Source: Thermoguttaceae bacterium (GTDB lineage: Bacteria > Planctomycetota > Planctomycetia > Pirellulales > Thermoguttaceae). Taken from it: a DNA stretch of 64,000 bases. Both the position numbers and the translations under genes were made by a program. A model generated the notes under the pieces. The model searched no databases, was not told the origin of the DNA, and was given only the letters and a program-made list of their open reading frames with translations. Shown here piece by piece: positions 28,137 to 36,432 of this stretch. Location: assembly GCA_017405595.1 (NCBI GenBank), contig JAFRAC010000001.1, positions 1 through 64,000 on the forward strand. Reading direction: 5' to 3'. Position 1 is the stretch's first letter; each line of letters begins with the position of its first letter.

Positions 28137-28937
28137 TTAAGGGGAAAAGAGGGTCGGCAGAAAGGCGTTCCAGTCGGGCAGGCGTTTTTCGACGAGGAAG
28201 AGGATCGCTCCGAGCGCCGCGTGGAGAATGAAAAGGGTTGCCAGAAGGTTTCCCGAAAAGGTCATGGTCATCGTAAGAAAGTGAAGGCGGGGAAGGACGC
28301 GCGCCAGGAGCGCCGAACCGAGCCAAAGCACGGCAATCGCCGCGAAGAAGGGGAGCGCCGTCTGCACGCCCAGAGCCGCCGCCTGCGAGAGGATTGCGGT
28401 CAGGGGGAGCGCGGCGGTCTGCGGCGCGGCCAGCGAGCCGGGAGGAATCGTCTCGAAGAGGGTCAGAACCGCGGTAAAGAACTTTTCGAGCCCGCCGGCC
28501 GCGAGGAAGGCGGCCAGAGCCGCGAGGTTGAGGAGGGTTTCGAGCGCGCCGTTTTCCTCGCCGAGTTCCGGATCGAATACCGCCGCCGCCGAGAAACCGC
28601 TCATGCGGCTGATCGCCCCTCCCGAGAGGGTGAGCGCCGAGAAGAAGAACGCCGGCACGGCGCCGACCGCAAGGCCGATCAGAAATTCGCTGACCAGCGC
28701 CGCCCCCTTTTCGAACAGCGAGGCGGGAACCGAAACCTCGACAAACCAAAGGGAGGGGAAAAGTGCGCCCGCCAGGACGAGCGATTCAAAAAAGCGGACG
28801 GCCGGGGGGACCCGCTTTCCCCCGATCACGGGCATCAATCGGACAAGGCCGGCCGAACGGGCGAAGAGCAGAAGCGCCAGCCAGACGGTCCGCTGGCCGG
28901 GACCCGCGGAGAGAAGCCCTTCCCAAAACGCCGCCAT
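28137..28937 (-). CDS. fliR: Flagellar export-gate protein FliR
   Basis: FliR (266 residues), a membrane subunit that forms the export-gate core with FliP and FliQ. The start at 28937 overlaps the fliQ stop by one base (TGATG); a longer frame from 29174 runs through fliQ and is rejected. About six hydrophobic helices are visible, beginning with TVWLALLLFARSAGLVRLMPVIG, where the R-x-x-P-x-x-G pattern is typical. The conserved segment SEFLIGLAVGAVPAFFFSAL and the C-terminal helices (MTFSGNLLATLFILHAALGAIL) fit the family. flhB follows after 15 bases. Confidence 0.88.
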   Translation of the reverse strand: MAAFWEGLLSAGPGQRTVWLALLLFARSAGLVRLMPVIGGKRVPPAVRFFESLVLAGALFPSLWFVEVSVPASLFEKGAALVSEFLIGLAVGAVPAFFFSALTLSGGAISRMSGFSAAAVFDPELGEENGALETLLNLAALAAFLAAGGLEKFFTAVLTLFETIPPGSLAAPQTAALPLTAILSQAAALGVQTALPFFAAIAVLWLGSALLARVLPRLHFLTMTMTFSGNLLATLFILHAALGAILFLVEKRLPDWNAFLPTLFSP

Positions 28938-29218
28938 CAGAGTGCCCCTCCAATCTGTTCGCCGATGCCGGCAAACAGCGTGTGTGCGTAATCGATTAAG
29001 CGGGCGACAATCCAGGGGAGAAGGCGCAGCGCGGCGTAACCCATGACAATCAGTTTCGCGGCGAGCGACAGGGTCTGCTCCTGAATTTGTGTTGCGGCCT
29101 GAAGCGCGCCGATCACCAGTCCGACGACAATTCCCGCCGCCAGGATCGGGGAAAGGATGGTGAGCGTCTGCCAAAAGAGATTTTGCGTGAGCGCCAGCGC
29201 GGTATCCGGTTCAAACAT
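28937..29218 (-). CDS. fliQ: Flagellar export-gate protein FliQ
   Basis: FliQ (93 residues, the usual length), with two membrane helices at about 17-40 and 53-73. The segment LTILSPILAAGIVVGLVIGALQAATQIQEQTLS carries the family's conserved G-x-x-Q-x-x-T-x-x-x-E-x-T-L pattern, here with Q replacing E before TLS-like residues. It builds the export channel with FliP and FliR. It lies 12 bases after fliP. Confidence 0.9.
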   Translation of the reverse strand: MFEPDTALALTQNLFWQTLTILSPILAAGIVVGLVIGALQAATQIQEQTLSLAAKLIVMGYAALRLLPWIVARLIDYAHTLFAGIGEQIGGAL

Positions 29219-29230
29219 TGCGGCGGCCTC

Positions 29231-30058
29231 CTACATCAACGCGAAGCTGTCGAGGAGCATCTGCACAACCGGGTCCCACGCGTCGAGCAGAACGAAAAGC
29301 ATCAGTTTAAACGGGAGCGAAACGGCGGTGGGGGGGAGCATCATCATTCCCATCGAAACCATGACCCCCGAGACGACCAGGTCGATGATCAGAAAGGGGA
29401 GGAAGAGCTGAAACCCGATAAAAAACGCGGTTTTCAGCTCGCTCATCATGAAGGCGGGAATCAGCACGCGCCACGGAATGTCTTCGTAATACTCGGGCCT
29501 TTCGGCATCGGGAATGTAACGCAGAAAGACGCCGATTTCGGCGGTGTTGTGCGTCCGTTCGATCTGTTTCCAGAGGAAGGTGCGTACCGGCGCCTCGCCC
29601 CGCCGGAGAGCCTCCTCGGCACTGATCTGCTGCTGGGCGTAAGGAACACACGCTTCGCGCCAGACACGGGTCCATGTGGGGGACATCATGACCAGCGTGA
29701 GGAAGAAACTCAAAAGGACGATGATCTGGGTCGAGGGGATTTGAGGCAGGCCGGTCGCGTGCCGCAGAAGGGAAAGAACGGTGACGATCCGGATGTAGCA
29801 GGTCGTGGCGATCAGCACGCCCGGCACGACCGCCAGAAGCGCGAAGAAGAGGGGAAGGTTGGCGCCGGAAAGCCACTCCTTTGCCGCAGGAAGAAACGAT
29901 TCGGCGTTTTCGGCGGCTTGCGCCAGCGCCGAGGCCAGCGGCGAGGGGCCGGGCGCGTCCGGTTCGGCCGCCGGGAGCGAACCGGCGAAAAGGAAAACGA
30001 GAACCGGCATCAAAAAGAGGAAGTTCCGCCCGCGGCCGAAAGAGGAAAAACGGTTCAT
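29231..30058 (-). CDS. fliP: Flagellar export-gate protein FliP
   Basis: FliP (275 residues) with a signal peptide (FLFLMPVLVFLFAGSLPAAE) and a four-helix membrane domain. Recognisable blocks are CYIRIVTVLSLLRHATGLPQIPSTQIIVLLSFFLTL (the family's 'RI.IVLS.LR.A.G....P.NQ' segment), IPAFMMSELKTAFFIGF (the 'P.f..SELk.AF.IGF' signature) and SGVMVSMGMMMLPP. It is the nucleating subunit of the export gate. Its ATG overlaps the fliO stop as ATGA. Confidence 0.93.
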   Translation of the reverse strand: MNRFSSFGRGRNFLFLMPVLVFLFAGSLPAAEPDAPGPSPLASALAQAAENAESFLPAAKEWLSGANLPLFFALLAVVPGVLIATTCYIRIVTVLSLLRHATGLPQIPSTQIIVLLSFFLTLVMMSPTWTRVWREACVPYAQQQISAEEALRRGEAPVRTFLWKQIERTHNTAEIGVFLRYIPDAERPEYYEDIPWRVLIPAFMMSELKTAFFIGFQLFLPFLIIDLVVSGVMVSMGMMMLPPTAVSLPFKLMLFVLLDAWDPVVQMLLDSFALM

Positions 30059-30609
30059 TGCTCTCCTCCTTTTGGGGGAGCGGCGGGGCGCCGCAGCGAG
30101 GCGAGAATCGTTTCGATTTCTTCGGGATCAGCGGTTTCGGCAAGGAGGCCGACACGGTCGCCGGACGCCGAAACCAGAAGGAGCTTCTTGCCGAACCGCA
30201 GAAGAGCCAGGCGGGTTTTGCCGGTCAGGGGGACCGACGCGGCAACGCCGAACGCCCCTTCCTGCACCGCGGCGCCCAGCGAGGGGGCGCGAAAACGGCG
30301 CAGAAACCAAAAGAGGGCGAAGACCGCGGCCAGGACAAGGAGGAGTTTTGCCGCCGTGTCGATGAAGGGATGAGCTTTTACCGGCCGGGCCGGGGAGCCG
30401 GCGGCCGGGGTGTAGTCGATCGGTGTTTTGGTTTCCGGTTCGTTTGCGGCCGACGGTTCGGCGCTTTCGGCCGGCTTGTCGGCGTCGAGAGCCCCGACGG
30501 CCGGGACCGGTCTGCCGGAAAGGAGAAGGAAAGCCGCAAGAAGGAGTCCGAAGGCCGCCGCGGCCGACGGCAGACGGAAAAGGCTCCGGAAAGGGGAGAG
30601 CTGTGTCAT
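30055..30609 (-). CDS. fliO: Flagellar biosynthesis protein FliO-like
   Basis: A 184-residue protein with an N-terminal signal-like helix (AAAAFGLLLAAFLLLSGRPV), a low-complexity spacer, a second helix (TAAKLLLVLAAVFALFWFLRRF, about 85-106) and a small beta domain: VAASVPLTGKTRLALLRFGKKLLLVSASGDRVGLLAE. That order, with the 'R.L.LV..G...LLV' strand pattern, fits FliO, which assists FliP assembly. FliO diverges strongly, and the position between fliN and fliP supports the call. Overlaps of 4 bases with both neighbours (ATGA) show tight coupling. Confidence 0.75.
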   Translation of the reverse strand: MTQLSPFRSLFRLPSAAAAFGLLLAAFLLLSGRPVPAVGALDADKPAESAEPSAANEPETKTPIDYTPAAGSPARPVKAHPFIDTAAKLLLVLAAVFALFWFLRRFRAPSLGAAVQEGAFGVAASVPLTGKTRLALLRFGKKLLLVSASGDRVGLLAETADPEEIETILASLRRPAAPPKGGEQ

Positions 30610-30932
30610 CGGTCGGGACCTGTGTATTTTCGGGTGATTTGGACGGCGATCATCCCGTCTTGAATCAGGAGGATCCCTTCGGCGACAGGCCGGCCGGCGT
30701 AGTAGAGGGTTACCGTCGGTTCTGCCGGTTCGTCGAGTTCGAGAACGGTACCGGACCGAAGTTGGGGAAGGCTGTTTCGCGGGATTTCGAGCGAGCCGAA
30801 TTCAATGTCGAGAACTCCCGATTCCGGGAGAGGCTCTTCCTGCAGAACCTCATCGCCGAGAAACTCGTCGGTGAGCGCTTCGAGCGCGAGATCCGCCTGT
30901 TTGATGATCTGGTCGGTATACCGCTGCGCCAT
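30606..30932 (-). CDS. fliN: Flagellar motor switch protein FliN-like (SpoA domain)
   Basis: A 108-residue protein with a single C-terminal SpoA/FliN domain: VLDIEFGSLEIPRNSLPQLRSGTVLELD, then VTLYYAGRPVAEGILLIQDGMIAVQITR, matching the family's 'G.VL.LD....V.v.vnG.l.a.Gevv...' layout. FliN forms the C-ring of the switch with FliM and FliG and docks the export ATPase. No FliM-like gene is nearby. It begins 3 bases after the hydrolase-like gene stop and overlaps fliO. Confidence 0.82.
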   Translation of the reverse strand: MAQRYTDQIIKQADLALEALTDEFLGDEVLQEEPLPESGVLDIEFGSLEIPRNSLPQLRSGTVLELDEPAEPTVTLYYAGRPVAEGILLIQDGMIAVQITRKYTGPDR

Positions 30933-30935
30933 CGT

Positions 30936-31757
30936 TCAGAGGGCCGGATTGAGAATCCGGTCCATCATCCATTGGTTCGCGTCTTTGAGCATTTGGGGAA
31001 CCAGGTCGCTTGCCGTCTTATACTGCCGGATCGAAACCGACATTCCGGCGGTATGGAAGAGACGCAGCTGCTGGTTGACCGCGTTCGGCGGGAAAACCGG
31101 GTTCTTTGCGCCGAGGGTAATCATCATCGGCAGACGCCGGAGCGAATCCCATTTCGTCAGCGAGAAGGGGGAGAAGGGGAAACGGCCCGAAAAGGAGATG
31201 ACCCCGGCGAACGCTTCGGGGTGGCGCGCCCCCATCCGGAGCGCCATGGTGCCCCCGGCGCCGACGCCGGCAAGGAAGACACGGTCCGGAGCCAGACGGC
31301 AGCGGAGCTGGGCGTGGCCGATCGCCTCGAAGACGCGTGTTTCGATCTCGTCGAGGGAAGGAGCGTTTTCGCTCCAGTCGTAAAGGGGCGCGAAACGGCT
31401 GACAAACCCTTCGACCGACGAGAAACGGTGCGACTGGTTCCCGCCGTTCTCTTCGAAGGTCAGACCGCGCGGGGCGACCGCGACGTAGTTCCGCAGGCTG
31501 ATCTGGGGCATGACACGGAAAAGCTCTTTTTCGTCGGCGCCCGGCGAATGAAACCAGACGATGAGCGGATAGGCGTATTTCGGCTCGTAGTGAATCGGGG
31601 AGAAGAGGAGATATTCGGATCTCTTCGGCGGAGCCGCGAACGATTTCTGGTCTCTCTTTTCCGGGGAACGGGGTTTCGCCTCCTTGCGAATCATCCCGTT
31701 TCGGATCCCTTTGTTTTTTTCTGAAACAAACTGGTTTATCTTTTCGAAATTTGACAT
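30936..31757 (-). CDS. Alpha/beta-hydrolase-fold protein without a canonical nucleophile
   Basis: A 273-residue cytoplasmic protein resembling phospholipase/carboxylesterases or LpqC/PHB-depolymerase-like esterases: YAYPLIVWFHSPGADEKEL (the oxyanion 'HG' region, here HSPG), YVAVAPRG, and RVFLAGVGAGGTMALRMGARHPEAFAGVISFSG, the strand-elbow-helix block. The elbow reads G-V-G-A-G where active enzymes have G-x-S-x-G, so the usual serine is absent and the protein may be inactive or use another chemistry. It is first in the fli operon, 3 bases before fliN, and so may be linked to motility or simply share the promoter. I am confident of the fold, less of any activity. Confidence 0.75.
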   Translation of the reverse strand: MSNFEKINQFVSEKNKGIRNGMIRKEAKPRSPEKRDQKSFAAPPKRSEYLLFSPIHYEPKYAYPLIVWFHSPGADEKELFRVMPQISLRNYVAVAPRGLTFEENGGNQSHRFSSVEGFVSRFAPLYDWSENAPSLDEIETRVFEAIGHAQLRCRLAPDRVFLAGVGAGGTMALRMGARHPEAFAGVISFSGRFPFSPFSLTKWDSLRRLPMMITLGAKNPVFPPNAVNQQLRLFHTAGMSVSIRQYKTASDLVPQMLKDANQWMMDRILNPAL

Positions 31758-31778
31758 CTTGATCTACTCTGCAGCGCC

Positions 31779-31800
31779 GGGTCCGCCTCATTGCGGACCC
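31779..31800. other. Perfect 8-bp hairpin just upstream of the fli operon
   Basis: GGGTCCGC (31779-31786) and GCGGACCC (31793-31800) form a perfect stem around a 6-base loop. It sits 22 bases upstream of the hydrolase gene start (31757) and has no T-run on either strand, so it is more likely a 5'-UTR structure or protein site than a terminator. The rest of 31801-32033 shows no clear gene. Confidence 0.4.
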
Positions 31801-32033
31801 ACCAATCCCTATACGCAGACGCGGGGGGTCAATCCCTTAAAAATGCTCTTGGAAATAAGCCGACCGCACAGGGGCAATATAGTTTATATAGGACGTACCG
31901 ACAATATGAATTTTTCCGTATCGAAGGGAAAGACGCGGAGAAAGAAGAACGGTTTTCCCGCGGTTTTTCGGGGAAAAGAGGGAAAAAAGAAGCGTTTCGG
32001 AAGGCTTTCCGCCGCCGCCGGAACGGGGAAATT

Positions 32034-33077
32034 TTACTTGTTCCGGTTCGCGATAAATTCGGCGACCGCGGCCAGAGCGTCGAGGGCTTCGGCCTGCCCG
32101 GGCGCGGCTTTGCCGCGGAGGGTGCCGAGAAGCCCGACCGCGCGGCGTACCCGCTTATGCGCTTCGCCGCGGGCGAAGTCGACCGCGCCGCTTTCGAGAA
32201 GACGCAGACGGATCTTTTCGGACTCGGCGGGACCGAAACCGCCGCACTCGAAAAGGGCGAGGAGGGCGTTTTTTTCGGACGGCGGGGCGGTCTGCAGAAA
32301 ATGGATCGCCGGAAGGGTCAGTTTTTGGTTGAGCAGATCGGTTCCGAGGGTCTTCCCGGTTTCGCTGTCGGTTCCCGCCAGGTCGAGGACATCGTCGTAA
32401 ATCTGAAACGCGGTGCCCAAATCACGGCCGAATTGGGAGAAGACACGGACGTTCTCTTCGGGCTGATCGGCAAGAAGCGCGCCGAGCCGGCACGACGCCT
32501 CTAAAAGGGCGGCGGTTTTCCCTTCGATGATCCGCTCGTACTCGGCAAGGCTCAGGTCGAGCCGGCCGCGCGCCGCCACCTGCGAGAGTTCGCCGTCGCA
32601 TGTGCGCCGGCAGGCTTCGGCGACGATCGGGTAGATTTCGGGGCGCGAACATTCGGTGATGAGCGAAATGGCGAGCGTCAAAAGGAGGTCCCCCGCCAAA
32701 ACGGCAAACTGGGAATCCCAGTGCAGATTGATCGTCTCCAGATGGCGGCGGAACCGCGCGCCGTCGAGAATGTCGTCGTGAATAAGGGTGCCGGTGTGGA
32801 TCATTTCGATCGCGGCGGCGGCAAGGTAATGTTCGCGCCTGACCTTTCCGCAGGCGCGCGCGCTCAAAATCAGAAGGAGGGGCCTGAGCCGTTTGCCCCC
32901 CAGCTGAAACGAGTAGTGGAGAATTTCGTCAATCGTGGCGTCGGAATGGCCGAGGCGTTCGAGGATGGCCGAACCGACTTGCGCGAGATCGTCCTGAACC
33001 AACTGATAAACGCCCGCCAGTTCTTCCGGAACCGTGACGGCCGCCGCCGGACTGGCGCTTTCCTCTGAACAATTCAT
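32034..33077 (-). CDS. Polyprenyl diphosphate synthase
   Basis: A trans-isoprenyl diphosphate synthase (347 residues) that condenses isopentenyl diphosphate onto allylic diphosphates to make long polyprenyl chains for quinones or other lipids. Motifs: GGKRLRPLLLIL (about 60-71), the first Asp-rich motif LIHDDILDGA (D101, D102, D105) with RFRRH for the diphosphate, GDLLLTLAI, and the second Asp-rich motif IYDDVLDLAGT (about 228) followed by GKTLGTDLLNQKLTLPAI. Residues before the first motif are not bulky Phe/Tyr pairs, which favours a long-chain (hepta- to octa-) product. It stands alone on the minus strand. Confidence 0.9.
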   Translation of the reverse strand: MNCSEESASPAAAVTVPEELAGVYQLVQDDLAQVGSAILERLGHSDATIDEILHYSFQLGGKRLRPLLLILSARACGKVRREHYLAAAAIEMIHTGTLIHDDILDGARFRRHLETINLHWDSQFAVLAGDLLLTLAISLITECSRPEIYPIVAEACRRTCDGELSQVAARGRLDLSLAEYERIIEGKTAALLEASCRLGALLADQPEENVRVFSQFGRDLGTAFQIYDDVLDLAGTDSETGKTLGTDLLNQKLTLPAIHFLQTAPPSEKNALLALFECGGFGPAESEKIRLRLLESGAVDFARGEAHKRVRRAVGLLGTLRGKAAPGQAEALDALAAVAEFIANRNK

Positions 33078-33190
33078 TCCGATCCTTTGTGACTGATACC
33101 GCGCAACCCCCGTCCCGAATCCTTTCTATTCTAATCGAGAACCGGATTTTTTAAATAGGGGAAAGGACGCGCGAAACCGGTTCGGAACGA

Positions 33191-33229
33191 AAAAGGCGGA
33201 GCGAAACCGGAAGGTTTCGCTCCGCCTTT
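33191..33229 (-). terminator. Terminator of the HTH/receiver gene
   Basis: A perfect 17-bp stem (33192-33208 with 33213-33229, loop GGAA) lies 38 bases beyond the stop at 33267. On the minus strand the 3' arm ends in TTTTT. Confidence 0.88.
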
Positions 33230-33266
33230 GCTGGCCCTTTAAGGCCTTTGGCTTCTAGGTATCCGC

Positions 33267-33839
33267 TCAGACGAGCTCTTTGCGCGAACCGATCAGCGAA
33301 CGGATCCGATCGGCAAGCAGCGCCGGGTCGAACGGTTTGCGGAACGTTTCGTTGATGCTCGAGCGGTCGAACGAAGTGGTGCTCCCGTCGTCGGGCAGAA
33401 GGGCGATCAGAATGACATCGGCGAAATCAGAGGTCTTTCTGAGATTCTGGCAAATCTGAAGCGCTTCGCTGCGGCCGATCGAAAAATCGACGATGATGCA
33501 GTCCGGATGAAAGCTTTCGGCTTGGATGCCGGTGTCGAATCCGCTCGAGGCCACGTTGACTTTGAACGATTTTTCGAGAGGAAGTTCGCGTTTGACGTTT
33601 TCAACCAGAACCTGATCCTGCGCGACAATCAGAACTTTTGCCAGGGTCTCGTCTTCGAGATCTCCCGTAGGCATTCCGTGCTCTTTCAGGAACTTGATCA
33701 GATATTCACGAGGAATACGACGGTCCTGTGACCCGGGAATGCGATACCCCTTCAGACGCCCTGAATCAAACCATTTGCTAACGGTGCGAGGGGCCACTTT
33801 ACAGATCTTGGCGACCTGACCAGTTGTAAAAACCTTCAT
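33267..33839 (-). CDS. Excisionase-type HTH / receiver-like regulator
   Basis: A 190-residue regulator. The start at 33839 is set by GGAGAG about 10 bases upstream and by the N-terminus MKVFTTGQVAKICKVAPRTV, a helix-turn-helix of the HTH_17/MerR-excisionase type, followed by KWFDSGRLKGYRIPGSQDRR. The second half (KVLIVAQDQVLVENVKREL... PDCIIVDFSIGRSEA... FRKPFDPALL, about 70-185) is a receiver-like domain with the candidate phospho-Asp in IIVDF and the conserved Lys-Pro in RKPFD. Output domain first and receiver second is the reverse of normal response regulators. This protein is strongly conserved in Planctomycetes as far as I recall; target genes are unknown. No histidine kinase is adjacent. 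It has its own terminator. Confidence 0.88.
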   Translation of the reverse strand: MKVFTTGQVAKICKVAPRTVSKWFDSGRLKGYRIPGSQDRRIPREYLIKFLKEHGMPTGDLEDETLAKVLIVAQDQVLVENVKRELPLEKSFKVNVASSGFDTGIQAESFHPDCIIVDFSIGRSEALQICQNLRKTSDFADVILIALLPDDGSTTSFDRSSINETFRKPFDPALLADRIRSLIGSRKELV

Positions 33840-34277
33840 TGCAGGCTCTCCGATAAAAATTGACTGTGACTGAGTCGGGTACAACTCCATTGATTCCCGA
33901 CCTTCCCATTCCGCTGAAGACGAATCATCGGTGTCCTCGCGTTCCGAACGGCGTATCCGCTCCTTCGGAAACGGCCGAATGACATCACCCGCCTCTTGCG
34001 AGAAGGGAATCTCCTCCTCACCCGAGAATCGATTTTCCGGAGGAACCCGAAAAATGTCTTTCTCTATTTCGGCTGATTTAACGGTTAAGGTGAGCAAAAA
34101 CGGTAAAAACCGTACAAATTGTTCCCGTTCCGCCCCCCCGGCCTGAGCCGAAATGGTGAAGCGCGGCATCGCCGGCAACTGCCAGCGGTAAAACTCCGCA
34201 AAATTCTTCAGAGCTTGCAGGGATCGAATGAAGGGCGTCTCGTCATCACCGCATCCCGCTAAAAGGACCGCTGACAA
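33840..34277 (-). other. In-frame upstream segment with lipoprotein-like start
   Basis: The frame of the HTH gene stays open upstream to a TTG at 34277, whose reading begins SAVLLAGCGDDETPF. VLLAGC is a textbook lipobox, but no ATG and no Shine-Dalgarno sequence precede it, and the rest looks unstructured. It may be a remnant of a lipoprotein gene or chance. The remaining spacer to 34440 shows only a small hairpin (ACGGT/ACCGT near 34100) and no clear promoter. Confidence 0.25.
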
Positions 34278-34440
34278 TACGAATCCATCCGATTTTGAAG
34301 AATTCGTGGAAGCTTCTTTGCTGCCTGAGAATTAATCGGAAATACCGGATAAGTAACTTTAATCGTTTTTTTGAGCCGGAGCGGTTTGAGCGTCGTTTTC
34401 CGCAAAACTGGCTTAACGCGTCCGGCGGGCAAAAGCGGAA

Positions 34441-35022
34441 TCAGACCGAACGGGCGAGCACGAAGAGAAGGTCGCCCAGCCGGTTCAGCCAGGAGATGAG
34501 GTAGCGCGATACGGACGCGTCGCTCCGCAGAAGAGCCACCGCACGCCGTTCGGCGCGGCGGCAGACCGCCCGCGCCGCGTGGAGCGCAGCCGCCTGAGGA
34601 CTGGTGCCCGGGATCAGAATTGAGGTCAGGGAAGGGAGAAGCGCGTCGTAGACGTCGATTTCGTCTTCGAGAGAGCGGATATCGGCGGGCCGGAGGACCG
34701 GCACGTCATGTTTGGAAGGGGTCATGGCGGCGATTTCGGTTCCGACACTGATCAGCTTGACCTGGATCGATTCGAGGAGGATGTCGATCTTTTCGGGAAG
34801 CTTTTGCGCGCGGGCCAGACTCAGAAATGCGCTCAGCTCATCGACCGCGCCGAGGGTTTCGATGCGCGGATGGTCTTTTCCGACACGGGGGCCGGAGAAG
34901 AGAGAGGTTTCACCCAGATCGCCGCGGCGGGTGTAGAGCCGTTTTCTTTTCGCCCGGAGACCGGCGTTTTTGGCTTTTTTCCTGGGACCGTTTTCAGGCG
35001 GGGCGGGGGAATGGCTGGTCAT
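34441..35022 (-). CDS. ATP:cob(I)alamin adenosyltransferase, PduO type
   Basis: The enzyme (193 residues) transfers the adenosyl group of ATP to cob(I)alamin, making coenzyme B12. The N-terminal P-loop-like motif is LYTRRGDLGETSLFSG (family TRTGDxGxT), then HPRIETLGAVDELSAFLSLAR (family 'D.r.ea.G.vDELns..G'), and the C-terminal block AVCRRAERRAVALL... YLISWLNRLGDLLFVLAR contains the conserved R-R-A-E-R and the N-R-L-S/G-D-LF-x-x-AR signature. It starts 14 bases after the epimerase gene, probably in the same operon. No B12-dependent enzyme or cobalamin riboswitch is seen nearby. Confidence 0.92.
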   Translation of the reverse strand: MTSHSPAPPENGPRKKAKNAGLRAKRKRLYTRRGDLGETSLFSGPRVGKDHPRIETLGAVDELSAFLSLARAQKLPEKIDILLESIQVKLISVGTEIAAMTPSKHDVPVLRPADIRSLEDEIDVYDALLPSLTSILIPGTSPQAAALHAARAVCRRAERRAVALLRSDASVSRYLISWLNRLGDLLFVLARSV

Positions 35023-35036
35023 CGCAATCGGAGAGT

Positions 35037-36095
35037 TTAGGGAAGAGAACGGACAGCGTTTTTGGCCGAGGAGACACCGGTGCCGCCTTGAAGGGGGTAG
35101 ATAATTCTGCCCCGGTCAAATTCGATGCCGAGGCCGATTTTTTGTTTGATCTGGCAGGGGCCGTCGATGCAGACCGCGTCGAGAACCGGCGCGAACTGGG
35201 CGGCGGCGCTGGCGCCGACGGTCGATTCGACCGGGTTGCCGATCATCGTTTTGAGCCCGAGGGCCCGCGCGGCGGTGATCGCGCGGCGCGTGGCCAGCAT
35301 CCCGCCCAATTTGACCGGATAGAGGTTCACGCCGTCGAAGATGCCGACGCATTTTTGGATATCGTCGATCGAACGGCAGCTTTCATCGGCGTAGAGGGGG
35401 ATCGGCGAGCTTTCCTTGAAGATTCGGGTCTCTTCCCAGGCGTCGGGTGGGAACGGCTGTTCCAGCAGGTCGATGCGCAGCTCAGCGAGCCTGGGCAGGT
35501 AGTCGAGCGCCTGGCTGAGCGTCCAGAGCCCGCCGGCATCGACATAGAGCCGGGCGTTGGTATTCGCCCGGATTGTTTCGAGGAGGGAAAGATCGTCGCG
35601 GCCGTTGAGCTCGACGCGGTAGATCGGCCAGTCGGGGGTTTCGGCCAGCTTTTCGAGAACGCCTTCCGCCGATCCGCGGCCGAGGGTGAAACTCGTATAG
35701 ACCGGTCCCGGACAGCGGTATCTCCAAAGGCGGCGAAGCTGAACGCCGCAGGTCTTCCCCCATAAATCGCACGCCGCCATCTCCAAAGCGCACCGGGCGG
35801 CAGGTTCCCCTTCGAAAAACGGGTCGATGAAGCGCTCAAAGGCCATCGGATCGGCGAGAGCGTAATTCTTCATTTCCCCTTCGAGACGCGCGATTTTTTC
35901 GATCATTCCGTCGATTCTTCCGGAACGGATCTGGTCTTCCTGGCAGCTTTCGCCGAACCCGACCAGGCCGTCCTGCTCGAGTTCAACGAAAAGGGCGCCG
36001 ACCGTACTGACCGAACTGCCCGAGCTGCCCGAACCGACCGGCGTGATCTTGAAATGCCGGAGAGTGTAGTGCTTTTTAAAAACTCGCAACTTCAT
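35037..36095 (-). CDS. Enolase-superfamily protein, dipeptide epimerase-like
   Basis: A muconate-lactonizing/epimerase-type enolase-superfamily member (352 residues) resembling L-Ala-D/L-Glu epimerases that recycle murein peptides. Metal ligands are present: VDAGG (about 185), LLEQPF (about 213) and ADESC (about 238). The lysine of the C-terminal side is in PVKLGG (about 260). The other catalytic site, normally K-x-K in the first barrel strand, reads R-V-E (YRVELNG, about 158-165), so the usual base is lost. Function is therefore uncertain: it may catalyse another reaction such as a dehydration, or be inactive. The start at 36095 is the only reasonable one. It is followed by the adenosyltransferase gene. 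Confidence 0.8.
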   Translation of the reverse strand: MKLRVFKKHYTLRHFKITPVGSGSSGSSVSTVGALFVELEQDGLVGFGESCQEDQIRSGRIDGMIEKIARLEGEMKNYALADPMAFERFIDPFFEGEPAARCALEMAACDLWGKTCGVQLRRLWRYRCPGPVYTSFTLGRGSAEGVLEKLAETPDWPIYRVELNGRDDLSLLETIRANTNARLYVDAGGLWTLSQALDYLPRLAELRIDLLEQPFPPDAWEETRIFKESSPIPLYADESCRSIDDIQKCVGIFDGVNLYPVKLGGMLATRRAITAARALGLKTMIGNPVESTVGASAAAQFAPVLDAVCIDGPCQIKQKIGLGIEFDRGRIIYPLQGGTGVSSAKNAVRSLP

Positions 36096-36432
36096 CGCTG
36101 TAACACGCCGCGAAAACGCGGAGCAATCCTTCGCACCGGAAACGGTTCCGGCAAGATTCCAATGTCACACAGAAGCCGTGCGGCTTCTTGGGAGGGGATT
36201 TTTTGCGGCCCGGACTTTAAAGCCGGGCGGGGGGTCAAATGGAAAGGATATTTTAAGATCTTCTCCGGTTTTCTGCAAGAATCCCCCCCGGAGGGAATCG
36301 CTTCTTTCTTCGGGAATTCCGGATGGGGGAGCTTCCGGGAGAAGGTTCCGCGCCTTTCGGCTTTTTCCGGAGGTTCCGGTTTCGGCGGGGGAGAGGGAAC
36401 GGGGCGCCCGCCGTTTTAAAATTTTCGAGAAC

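Noticed and set aside
28137..29174. A longer FliR starting at 29174
   Set aside because: The extra 79 residues are the fliQ gene in another frame; FliR starts at 28937.
31791..32504. Plus-strand frame over the start of the polyprenyl synthase region
   Set aside because: It overlaps the clearly coding synthase on the other strand and lacks any domain.
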